Positions 45,235-52,889 of a stretch of DNA of 64,000 nt are shown piece after piece. This DNA comes from Myxococcus landrumus (GTDB lineage: Bacteria > Myxococcota > Myxococcia > Myxococcales > Myxococcaceae), in the NCBI RefSeq assembly GCF_017301635.1, contig NZ_CP071091.1:3670001-3734000 (forward strand). Direction: 5' to 3'. How positions within the stretch are numbered: the first letter of the stretch is position 1; every line of letters starts with the position of its first letter. Under the pieces are notes generated by a model. The model saw nothing but the letters and a program-made list of their open reading frames with translations. It did not search any database and had not been told where the DNA came from. A program made the position numbers and the translations under genes.

Positions 45235-46368
45235 TCAGCCGATGGGGACACCGGGCATGTCGAGGACCATCTTCTCGAGCGCCGAGCGGGTCGCCGCTCG
45301 GGGAGTCCACCGCATCATCGCGTTGCGAACGCCTCGTGCGAATCCCCCCTCCCACTGCGCGACCTTGCCAAGGGTCCACGAGCGGTCGCGAATCCACTCG
45401 GCGCGAGGACGCCGGAGGCTCTCGTAGCGAGCCAGCGCCGCGTCCGTGGGTCCCATCGTCACGAGGAGGTGGGCCAGCGTCGCGGCATCCTCGATGGCGA
45501 GCCCCGCGCCCTGCCCCAGGTTCGGCGTCACCGCATGCGCGGCGTCACCGAGCAGCACGACCCCTTGCTTCCACCAGGTCGGCGCGGAGCAGTCCTCGAT
45601 GTCGTTGTGCAACATCCCGTCGACGTGAGTGAGCGCGGCGAGCGCCCCCCGCGCCGGGCCCGCGAAGTCCGAGTAGAGGGCCCGCAGCTGCGCGAGGTCC
45701 TTCCACGCGGGAGGCGCGCGGCGTGCGGCATTGAGGGTGAGGAAGACGTACGACTGGCTCGCGCCAATCGGCACGATGCCCACGCGCCGGCCCCGGCCCC
45801 ACATCTCGACCACGGCGTCCGCGAAGTGGCCGTCGACGATGACCCGCCAGCAGGTATGGCCGGAGTAGCGCGAGGACACCTCGGCGCCGCAGACGAACTC
45901 CCTCACCGTGGAGCGAATGCCATCGGCACCGACCACGACGTCGTAGCGCCCCTTGGCGCCATCGGAGAACTCGACCTCCACGCCCTCCGCGCCCTTCCGC
46001 AGGCTCGAGACCGTCACCCCGAGACGCGGAGTCGGTGACGCGGTCCGGAGAATCCGAAGCAGGTGGCTGCGATGAAGCGCCGTCGCGGGGAGCGGCAGCT
46101 CGGGCACGGCGTAGGCGGACTCCTGGAGGACTTCGCCCGAGGCATCCGTGATTCGGGCCTGCCCCACCTGCTGGCCCACGGCGAGGATGTCCTCGTGCAA
46201 CGCGAGCCCTTTCATCACGGCCATCACGTTGGGCCCGAGCACGATGCCAGCCCCTTCGTCGCCGTAGGTGGACCGCCGCTCGACGATGTCGGCCACCACG
46301 CCACGGCGCGCCAAGGCGGCGCCCAGCGCGAAGCCACCGATACCTCCCCCGACAATCAGCACCCTCAC
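45235..46368 (-). CDS. FAD-dependent monooxygenase (PHBH fold)
   Basis: 377 residues. The FAD-binding start is VRVLIVGGGIGGFALGAALARRG (GxGxxG), with YDVVVGADGIRSTVR in the middle (DG motif) and VVLLGDAAHAVTPNLGQGAGLAIEDA near the end (GD motif), the three fingerprints of class A flavoprotein hydroxylases. Such enzymes hydroxylate aromatic or polycyclic substrates with NAD(P)H and O2; TetX-type relatives inactivate antibiotics. The GTG at 46368 is set by GAGGAGG and by a GTGA overlap with the tetR-like gene; frames reaching further upstream are not coding. Being under a TetR repressor beside a biosynthetic operon, it may tailor or detoxify that product. Confidence 0.93.
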   Translation of the reverse strand: MRVLIVGGGIGGFALGAALARRGVVADIVERRSTYGDEGAGIVLGPNVMAVMKGLALHEDILAVGQQVGQARITDASGEVLQESAYAVPELPLPATALHRSHLLRILRTASPTPRLGVTVSSLRKGAEGVEVEFSDGAKGRYDVVVGADGIRSTVREFVCGAEVSSRYSGHTCWRVIVDGHFADAVVEMWGRGRRVGIVPIGASQSYVFLTLNAARRAPPAWKDLAQLRALYSDFAGPARGALAALTHVDGMLHNDIEDCSAPTWWKQGVVLLGDAAHAVTPNLGQGAGLAIEDAATLAHLLVTMGPTDAALARYESLRRPRAEWIRDRSWTLGKVAQWEGGFARGVRNAMMRWTPRAATRSALEKMVLDMPGVPIG

Positions 46369-46976
46369 GACGACCTCCTCGACCCCAATCCCATCAACAG
46401 GGCCCCAAGACCGCGGCGCAATCCCTCTCGTGCTTCGGCCAGCGACACTCGCGTCAGCGGCGACAGCATGCGCAGCAGCGCCGAGTGGTACACGGAGAAG
46501 GCCAGCCCCGCCGCCAGCTCGCTCTCCAGCTCCGCCCGGAGCTCCTTCTTCGCCTTGGCCTCGTCGACAATCCGGGCCAGGGTCCCCAGGAACTGCGCCA
46601 GCGCGGGCCGCTGCGCCTCCTCGGCCGCGCCCGTGAGCCAGGGCAATTCCTTCACGACGACGCGCGCCAGGTCGGGCTGTGACGCGTAGTGGGCGAGGAG
46701 CGGTGAGAACAGGTGCATGCACCGGTCCACGAAGGCCCCGGCCGGCAGCGACGCCACCGCCTTCTCCAGGATGGGCATCGCCTCCTCACGCCATATCTCG
46801 TGCAGGAGGGTGTCCTTCGTCTCGCCGTACACCAGCACCGTGCCGGTCGCGACGCCCGCCTCCTCGGCGATGGCTCGCACCGTCGTGCTCTCGTAGCCGC
46901 GCTCCGAGAACAGCCGCTTCGCCGCGGCCCGGATGCGCTCCCACTTGTCAGCCTTCGCTCGTTCTCGCAGGGACAT
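46365..46976 (-). CDS. TetR-family repressor
   Basis: 203 residues. The N-terminal helix-turn-helix is KWERIRAAAKRLFSERGYESTTVRAIAEEAGVATGTV read in two parts, followed by a helical ligand-binding domain. The start ATG 46976 is chosen over 47003 because the latter overlaps a near-perfect -10 box and the operator palindromes would then lie within the coding region. TetR proteins leave their operator when a small molecule binds. It is the first gene of an operon with the monooxygenase, overlapping it by GTGA, so it very likely controls both itself and that enzyme. The ligand could be a product or intermediate of the adjacent pathway. Confidence 0.92.
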   Translation of the reverse strand: MSLRERAKADKWERIRAAAKRLFSERGYESTTVRAIAEEAGVATGTVLVYGETKDTLLHEIWREEAMPILEKAVASLPAGAFVDRCMHLFSPLLAHYASQPDLARVVVKELPWLTGAAEEAQRPALAQFLGTLARIVDEAKAKKELRAELESELAAGLAFSVYHSALLRMLSPLTRVSLAEAREGLRRGLGALLMGLGSRRSS

Positions 46977-46979
46977 ATT

Positions 46980-47031
46980 GAACGCGTTCAATTTCGAACG
47001 CATTCATAACTATCACGAAAGCCCGCGTCAA
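46980..47031 (-). promoter_or_regulatory. Promoter and twin operators of the tetR / monooxygenase operon
   Basis: On the minus strand, TTGACG (47026-47031) and TATGAA (47003-47008) are spaced by exactly 17 bases, a strong sigma-70-type promoter. Two 10-bp palindromes overlap or directly follow the -10 box: GAACGCATTC-type at 46996-47005 (one mismatch) and perfect GAACGCGTTC at 46980-46989. Their centres are 16 bases apart, about 1.5 helical turns. The layout fits autorepression by the TetR protein. Confidence 0.8.
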
Positions 47032-47078
47032 CTCGTTCAGCCCTTCGCCTGCCCCAACGCGTGGTGTCGAGCGAGCTG

Positions 47079-48938
47079 TCACTCCGCGCGCAGCGAGAAC
47101 TGCCAGGGCGTTGGCCGAGTCCCTGGGGACGACGAGGACGAGGCCTCCACCATGTAGCGCCCCGCCACGTCGGCCTTGAAGCGCGTGGCCTGCGTCGGCG
47201 GAATCGGGTACCTGGAGACCGTCGCCCCGTTCGGCCCCAGCACGCGAACGAATGCGTTGCCGAAATCGAGGACGTAGGACCGGCCTGCCTCCAACTCGAC
47301 CGAGAACACGTCCATATCCCCACCCAGCTCGAACACCCCAGCCAGGGACACGGGAACGGTGACAGGGGTGGCCTGAGTGGCGACATCGCCATGGTCATCT
47401 GTTCCAACCTGGTCCACCTGGAACGTGAAGTTGGCGGGCGTGGGATACGAGCCGACGCGGAAGGTCGCGAGCCCCGAGCTCCGGGCGAGGACGTGCCAGA
47501 TTCCATACCCTTCCCCTTTCAGATAGACGGAGTCACTCGGGCTCAAGGTGAAGAGCGAACAGACAGGGGTACAGGTGAGCCGATAGACGCCGTCGGGTTC
47601 GAGCGGAACGGCGATGGCATCCCAGTCAGAGCTGTTGTCGAGGCGCCCGGTCACTCGCTCCCCCAACGCGGCACGCGTGGCCGTTTCCAACAGGCCGCCG
47701 TGGTCATCGGGCCCCTTGTCATCCACCCGCACCTGGAACTCACTCCCCCACTCCGCATCCTGGAGAACCTGGACGTAGTACGTCCCAGTCAAAGGCAACT
47801 CGCGGGAGACCTGCGCCCCGGAAAACTCCTCCAGCGTCCTGCCATCCGGGGCCGTGAGCCGAACATTCCGGATCCGAGAGGGAAGCAGCCAGATTTCCTG
47901 GTGGTGTCCCGCGGTCCCCGAGAACGAGAAGACATCCACGTCGTTGGTGCCGTGAAGCCGCGCGGACACGGGGACTCCCGCAACCAGTGGAGTCGCCCCG
48001 GCAGGAGCATTCGAGTGCTCATCACGGCCCAACCCCTTCCACTCGCACGACGTCATCCGAAGTGCCTCGGTCCGAGCGTAGACCTTGACGAACCACGTGC
48101 TCGTGCCCTGGCCCACGTGGCCCACACGGGGGCTCTTCCCTCGCTCCCCCTCGCTGCTCGCCAGCACGGCACCCGCCTCGGTCAACAGGGCCAGGGACGC
48201 CTCTTCCGACGCACATGAGAACTGGAAGCCATGCCCCGGCTCGGTGCGGAAGCTGAAGACATCCGCGTCACCGGGATACTCGATGGCGACAGGGAATGGC
48301 CCGCTCGACTCCTGTATCGCCGTCGCTGTCGCGGGCGTCGAGCCATGGGCATCCTTGCCCAGGTCCTCCAACCGGTAGGAATACGTTCCCACCGCCTCCT
48401 TTCCCTGAGGCGCCGTCACCATGATGAACCGGGGAGCCGCCTCCGTGGAGGCGAACTCCACGCCCTGCCCCTCCTGGGTCCTGACCAGCGCGCCAGCGAC
48501 GTCCTTTCCCGCGGCATCCATGAGACGAAAGTCCACGGCGGCCAGTGTTCCGGGCCGGACGACGAAGCGGAAGCCCTGCCCTGCCTGAGCAGGCATGGCG
48601 AAGACATCCCGGTCGGCCTTGCCTCGAAAGGGAGGCTGGAGGGTGCCTTCACGGAACTCCGTGGAGGGCACCAACGGCGTGGCGAGCGCTGGCGTATCCC
48701 CATGGTCGTCCTGCGGACGGACCGCGGCGATGGTGCAGCTCAAGCCCGCCGCCTCGTCCCAGGCGCTACAACGACACACGGGCGTTCCCGACTCCGAGAC
48801 ACAGCGCCCCGCGGTGCACTCCACATCGGCACAGACACGCGCATCCTCGTCGGCGGAAGGAACACCACAGCCCATGAGGAAGCAGACAGCCAGCAGCGCG
48901 AGCACGCGCGGGATGAACAAGGAACGAATGAGAGGCAC
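47079..48938 (-). CDS. Lipoprotein with five pre-peptidase-C-like repeats
   Basis: 619 residues. Lipoprotein signal ending FLMGCG. An EGF-like cysteine cluster (CADVECTAGRC ... VCRC) comes next. Then five beta-domain repeats of about 105 residues follow, each led by a D-D/A/E-H-G/S linker with ATP or ATA (e.g. DDHGDTPALATPL, DAHGSTPATATAI, DEHSNAPAGATPL) and holding DVFSF, DVFAM or DAIAV plus G-x-x-x-x-F/Y/L. They resemble bacterial pre-peptidase C-terminal (PPC) domains, which are normally appended to secreted peptidases; here no peptidase is present. Likely a surface-exposed binding or structural protein. Start: GTG 48938, with CAAGG upstream, gives a normal signal peptide; longer frames do not. 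Divergent from the beta-barrel gene. Confidence 0.8.
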   Translation of the reverse strand: MPLIRSLFIPRVLALLAVCFLMGCGVPSADEDARVCADVECTAGRCVSESGTPVCRCSAWDEAAGLSCTIAAVRPQDDHGDTPALATPLVPSTEFREGTLQPPFRGKADRDVFAMPAQAGQGFRFVVRPGTLAAVDFRLMDAAGKDVAGALVRTQEGQGVEFASTEAAPRFIMVTAPQGKEAVGTYSYRLEDLGKDAHGSTPATATAIQESSGPFPVAIEYPGDADVFSFRTEPGHGFQFSCASEEASLALLTEAGAVLASSEGERGKSPRVGHVGQGTSTWFVKVYARTEALRMTSCEWKGLGRDEHSNAPAGATPLVAGVPVSARLHGTNDVDVFSFSGTAGHHQEIWLLPSRIRNVRLTAPDGRTLEEFSGAQVSRELPLTGTYYVQVLQDAEWGSEFQVRVDDKGPDDHGGLLETATRAALGERVTGRLDNSSDWDAIAVPLEPDGVYRLTCTPVCSLFTLSPSDSVYLKGEGYGIWHVLARSSGLATFRVGSYPTPANFTFQVDQVGTDDHGDVATQATPVTVPVSLAGVFELGGDMDVFSVELEAGRSYVLDFGNAFVRVLGPNGATVSRYPIPPTQATRFKADVAGRYMVEASSSSSPGTRPTPWQFSLRAE

Positions 48939-48970
48939 CGGGAACCTTGGGTTGACGACCGTCGAGCGAC

Positions 48971-48983
48971 CGTAATAACCGAA
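48971..48983 (+). promoter_or_regulatory. Second copy of the TAATAA-type box
   Basis: CCGTAATAACCGA, 9 bases before the ATG at 48993, shares 11 bases with the box at 23561-23573. TTGACG lies at 48952-48957, 15 bases before TAATAA, a short but possible -35 spacing. Confidence 0.4.
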
Positions 48984-48992
48984 GCCTCGCGC

Positions 48993-49685
48993 ATGCAAAC
49001 GCTCTCTCGTCCCACCGCGCAGGTGTTGGTCCTGCTTTCACTCTTCGTGTCTTCGCCTGTCTTCGCGGAGGAACTCCCGGAGCAGGAAGGCGGCTTTCCA
49101 ACCTGGCTCGCACTCTCCGCACGAGGCGGCTACTTCATGCCCGGTGGACGCATGGAGAACACCCCTCCCGAGCCTGTCTACCTGTACGAGGTCTACAAGG
49201 GGCTCTTCTCCGTCATCCTGGAGCCCACCGTCCGGATTGGCTCACACGTCGAAGTAGGCCCCTGGGCCCAGTTCTCCTACGCGCAGATGCGGATGCAGTG
49301 CTCGGAGAATCACGCATGCAAGGGAGGCAACTTCCGCTTCGGCCTCCAAGGCAACTACCACTGGATTCCGTCGGGCCCTGTCGATGTCTGGTCGGGCCTG
49401 GCGCTCGGCTATGACAAGGCCTCCATCACCGCGCTCTCCGCCGACGTCACCTACTCCGGGCCTGACATCACGCTCCAGGCCGGCGGCGACAAGAACTTCG
49501 GTGGGAACTTCTGGGCCGGACTCTTCATCAGCGGCACGGGCGGGTGGTACGACACGCTCGACGTGAAGCTGCCGACCGGCGCTGGAAGCGAGAGCATCCG
49601 CGAGCGCTCCTTCCACCTGTGGATTGGCTTTGGCGTGCGCATCAGGCTCGCCGCGCCGCGCGGAAGTCCCCAGCCCTCTATTTGA
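48993..49685 (+). CDS. Outer-membrane beta-barrel-like protein
   Basis: 230 residues with a signal peptide ending PVFAEE. The mature part has regular beta-strands with aromatic and Gly residues (WLALSARGGYFMPGGR, HVEVGPWAQFSYAQMRM, NFRFGLQGNYHW, VWSGLALGYDKASI, FWAGLFISGTGGWYDTLDV, SFHLWIGFGVRIRL), typical of small outer-membrane barrels of the OmpW or lipid-A-related type, although the final residue is Ile rather than Phe. One Cys pair (MQCSENHACKGG) may be an external loop disulphide. No named family is recognised. It is 54 bases divergent from the five-repeat lipoprotein gene, so shared control is likely. Confidence 0.7.
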   Translation: MQTLSRPTAQVLVLLSLFVSSPVFAEELPEQEGGFPTWLALSARGGYFMPGGRMENTPPEPVYLYEVYKGLFSVILEPTVRIGSHVEVGPWAQFSYAQMRMQCSENHACKGGNFRFGLQGNYHWIPSGPVDVWSGLALGYDKASITALSADVTYSGPDITLQAGGDKNFGGNFWAGLFISGTGGWYDTLDVKLPTGAGSESIRERSFHLWIGFGVRIRLAAPRGSPQPSI

Positions 49686-49744
49686 AACTGAGTGGCAAGA
49701 ATGGCGTAGAGTCCCTCCCCGCCTGACACGCCAGGGAGGGAACC

Positions 49745-51205
49745 ATGTCGTCGGACTGCTTCTATGTTCGGGTGGGAAAGCTCGCGGGGAAGACCGTCAC
49801 GCTGCACTGCCTGACAGGCTTCGCTGGCGGCTTGAAGGACTACGCGACGACCCGCTCCTTCGCCTTGCTGCTGCTCATCGACGCCCAGGAGCGCGCCGGG
49901 GACACTCCGGAGCTGACGCAGGGAGCTCCGAAGGAGGTGGCGAAGCTGCGCAAGGCGCTGGCGAAGAAGGTCGCCAAGGCCCGCTCACCGCTCCTCGATG
50001 AAGTGCTGGGTCCCCACTACGACGAGCACTGGCACGCCGAGAACACGCCCCGCTACGTCACGCGGGTGAAGCTCCTCCAGCGGCACAATGCCATCCAGGA
50101 GCGAAAGCTCGAGAAGGTCCGTGAAGAGCTCTCTCCCCTCGAGGACAAGGGGACCGGAGCCTTCCTCGAGGCGGCCTGGGGTCGCATGCATGGCTTCGAC
50201 CTCCAGGTCGAGGTGACGGATGCGAAGTACCTGGCGCACCTCGCGGAGGGGCACCTCTTCCCGACCACCGCGTTCGACGTCTGGAACGAGTCGAAGCCCC
50301 TTCCGCCCAAGGAGAAGGAGGAGCCCGCCGCGAAGCTGAAGCCCACGGCCGCCCCCAAGGGCCACTATGCCGGCGAGGTCCTGGACAGCTCTTTCTGGCC
50401 GTCGACCTTCGTGTCGCAGACGAGCGTGAGCGGCTCGAACTTCCAGCGGGCCAACCTCACGAACATCGTCCACACCCGCCACATCCAGGCCGAGAAGTGT
50501 GACTTCACGAAGGCCCTGGTGACGCAGAAGACGAGCTGGGACCTCGCCACGCACATCCATGGGTGGAAGCTGAAGGGGTCCGTCTTCCGAGGGGCCTCAC
50601 TCAAGGATGCCCTGTTCTCCGACTGCGACCTGCGTCACTGTGATTTCACCGATGCCGACCTGAGCGACGCGAGGTTCGTCTCGAGCAACCTCAAGGGCGC
50701 CATCTTCAAGGGCGCCAACCTGAAGAACGCGCTGATTCCGCCCGAGCTCGCCCGGCAGGTGGACCTCCAGGAAGCGAAGAACTACTCGCCTGCTCCCGGT
50801 GGCAAACCTGGAGCGAAGTGCCGGGCGTTGGATCGGCTGCTGTTCCAGGCGCAGGCCATCGAGTTCACGGTCGATTACGCGACCCCGGCCGCCTACGGAA
50901 ACAGCATCAGGATTTCCCTCGGCCGGTTTCCCTACATCCGGAGCCAGCCGGACGTCTATCGCCTCTCGCTTCTCACCCGGGCGGCCCGCCCCAAGGCGAC
51001 GTTCGGGGCCTGCTACTCGGCCGATGTCGAGGAGGGGAAGTTCGGCGCCCGGCTTCGACGGTTGTCGGACGACTTCCAGACCCCTCGAAGCCGGAAGCTC
51101 GACCTGTCGACGCTGACCGTGACGAGCAAGGGAGCGCCCCTCGACGCGCGCGAGGTGAAGGATGTCATCCAGGCCGCGCTGGAGGAGATCTTCAACGAGT
51201 CCTGA
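49745..51205 (+). CDS. Pentapeptide-repeat protein with unknown flanking domains
   Basis: 486 residues, no signal peptide. The N-terminal 160 residues are helical, with a basic coiled-coil-like part (PKEVAKLRKALAKKVAKA; QERKLEKVREELSPLEDKG). The middle (about 220-335) is a pentapeptide-repeat region following A(D/N)Lxx or similar: SNFQRANLTNIVH, CDFTKALV, SVFRGASLKDALFSDCDLRHCDFTDADLSDARFVSSNLKGAIFKGANLKNALI in sequence. These build a right-handed quadrilateral beta-helix, in some proteins a DNA mimic that shields gyrase, in others a scaffold. The C-terminal 150 residues form an unknown domain. Precedes hflX by 24 bases on the same strand. Confidence 0.82.
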   Translation: MSSDCFYVRVGKLAGKTVTLHCLTGFAGGLKDYATTRSFALLLLIDAQERAGDTPELTQGAPKEVAKLRKALAKKVAKARSPLLDEVLGPHYDEHWHAENTPRYVTRVKLLQRHNAIQERKLEKVREELSPLEDKGTGAFLEAAWGRMHGFDLQVEVTDAKYLAHLAEGHLFPTTAFDVWNESKPLPPKEKEEPAAKLKPTAAPKGHYAGEVLDSSFWPSTFVSQTSVSGSNFQRANLTNIVHTRHIQAEKCDFTKALVTQKTSWDLATHIHGWKLKGSVFRGASLKDALFSDCDLRHCDFTDADLSDARFVSSNLKGAIFKGANLKNALIPPELARQVDLQEAKNYSPAPGGKPGAKCRALDRLLFQAQAIEFTVDYATPAAYGNSIRISLGRFPYIRSQPDVYRLSLLTRAARPKATFGACYSADVEEGKFGARLRRLSDDFQTPRSRKLDLSTLTVTSKGAPLDAREVKDVIQAALEEIFNES

Positions 51206-51229
51206 CGCTGACCGTGTTACGAGCGTCTC

Positions 51230-52654
51230 ATGTCGAAGCCTTCCCCCACCGCCCGTCCCCGCGCCGTCCTCGTGGGCGTCCAGTTCCCCTCCGTCACGGA
51301 CACGGAGCACTCCTCGGACCTCGAGGAGCTCCGCCGGTTGGTGCACACGCTCGGCTACGACGCGGTGGCGACGGTGTCCCAGCGCCGCAGAGGGCTCGCG
51401 ACAGGAACGGTGCTCGGCAAGGGCAAGCTCAAGGAGCTGGCCGAGCTGACCGGCGGGCCGGGCGTCATCACCTCGGGAGCACGCAACCGGACCTCCAAGG
51501 CCCGTGAGAAGTGGGAGGCCGAGGAGGAAGGCGCCGAGGAAGTCCCCGAGGGGGCGGAAGACGCCGCGCCCGACGAGGAGGAGGACGAAGAGGGCGAGGA
51601 CACCGCGGTGACGTCCGAGGCAGTCCTGGACGGTCCTCGCCCCACGGTGGTGGTCGTCGACCACGAGCTCTCGCCAAGCCAGCTTCGCAACCTCGAGAAG
51701 GCCACGGGCGCGCTGGTGCTGGACCGCGCCGGCGTGATTGTCGACATCTTCCATCGGCACGCGCGCAGCCACGAGGCGCGGATGCAAGTCGAGATTGCCC
51801 GGCTCAGCTATCTCGCACCCCGGTTGCGAGAGTCCTCGGGTGGCAGCGAGCGTCAACAGGGACGAGGCGCTGGCGACTCCGCCGTGGAGCTCGACCGGCG
51901 GAAGATTCGCGACCGGCTCGCGGAGCTGCGCGCGGGGCTCGCCGCCATCGAGAAGGAGCAGGACCAGCGCAGGTATGCCCGAAGGGACCAGCTCCGGGTC
52001 GCGCTGGTGGGCTACACCAACGCGGGCAAGTCCTCGCTGATGCGTGCGCTGACGGGCAGCGAGGTCCTGGTCGCGGACCAGCTCTTCGCCACCCTGGACA
52101 CCACGGTGCGTGCGCTGCATCCGGAGACCCGTCCTCGGATGCTCGTCTCCGACACCGTGGGCTTCATCCAGAAGCTGCCTCATGACCTGGTCGCGTCGTT
52201 CCGCTCCACGCTCGACGAAGCGCTGGAGGCGTCGCTGCTGCTCTATGTGGTGGATGCGTCCGACCCGACCTGGGAAGCGCAGTTGGAGGTCACCCGGTCC
52301 GTGCTCCGGGAGATTGGCGCGGACGCGGTGCCCAGCAAGCTGCTCCTGAACAAGGTCGACCGGCTGGACCAGGCGGCCCAGGACGCGCTGCGCGCGGAGC
52401 ACCCGGAGGCCGTGCTGCTCTCCGCGCATCGGCCGGAGGACGTGGCGAGGCTGCGTCAGGTCATCATCCAGTACTTCGAGGCCTCGATGGTCGAGGCGGA
52501 GCTGGTCATTCCCTACGCCAGCCAGGGCCGCATCGGCGAGGTGTACGAGAACACCACGGTGCTCGCCGAGGAGTATGACGAGACCGGCCGAAAGCTGCGG
52601 GTGCGCGGACTTCCGGCCGCGGTGGCCCGACTCACGCGGGCCTTCCAGCCCTAG
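51230..52654 (+). CDS. hflX: Ribosome-associated GTPase HflX
   Basis: 474 residues, a little longer than the usual 420-430. The HflX N-terminal domain includes LVHTLGYDAVATVSQRR and GTVLGKGKLKEL; then VVVVDHELSPSQLRNLEKATG with the glycine-rich R-x-x-H-A-x-SxEA-like text (RHARSHEARMQVEIARLSYLAPRL). The G domain carries GYTNAGKSSL (about 260), DTVGF (about 307) and NKVD (about 374). It splits stalled 70S ribosomes under stress in other bacteria. An acidic insert of some 30 residues at about 95-125, mostly Glu and Asp, is unusual. Transcribed with the pentapeptide-repeat gene upstream. Confidence 0.95.
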   Translation: MSKPSPTARPRAVLVGVQFPSVTDTEHSSDLEELRRLVHTLGYDAVATVSQRRRGLATGTVLGKGKLKELAELTGGPGVITSGARNRTSKAREKWEAEEEGAEEVPEGAEDAAPDEEEDEEGEDTAVTSEAVLDGPRPTVVVVDHELSPSQLRNLEKATGALVLDRAGVIVDIFHRHARSHEARMQVEIARLSYLAPRLRESSGGSERQQGRGAGDSAVELDRRKIRDRLAELRAGLAAIEKEQDQRRYARRDQLRVALVGYTNAGKSSLMRALTGSEVLVADQLFATLDTTVRALHPETRPRMLVSDTVGFIQKLPHDLVASFRSTLDEALEASLLLYVVDASDPTWEAQLEVTRSVLREIGADAVPSKLLLNKVDRLDQAAQDALRAEHPEAVLLSAHRPEDVARLRQVIIQYFEASMVEAELVIPYASQGRIGEVYENTTVLAEEYDETGRKLRVRGLPAAVARLTRAFQP

Positions 52655-52889
52655 CGCCGTCACCTTCCGCCGAGCCCTCGTGCCGTGAGTTGTTCCACCC
52701 CTGGGACACACTCATCGTCCGAGCAACGCCAGCGAGCGAATCTCGCGACACCGTCCACGTGGAGCCTTCGCCTCTCGGGCTCGCCAGAGGCGCTCCGCTG
52801 CCAGCCTGCGCCTGCATGCTCGCCCGCAACGGGTCCTCGACTTCGCCCAGGCTCCCCGAGATGATGGCCGCGCGCCGTCATCGAGCACC

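Noticed and set aside
46977-47003. Upstream ATG for the TetR protein
   Set aside because: It overlaps a near-consensus -10 box and operator palindrome, so the transcript cannot contain it.
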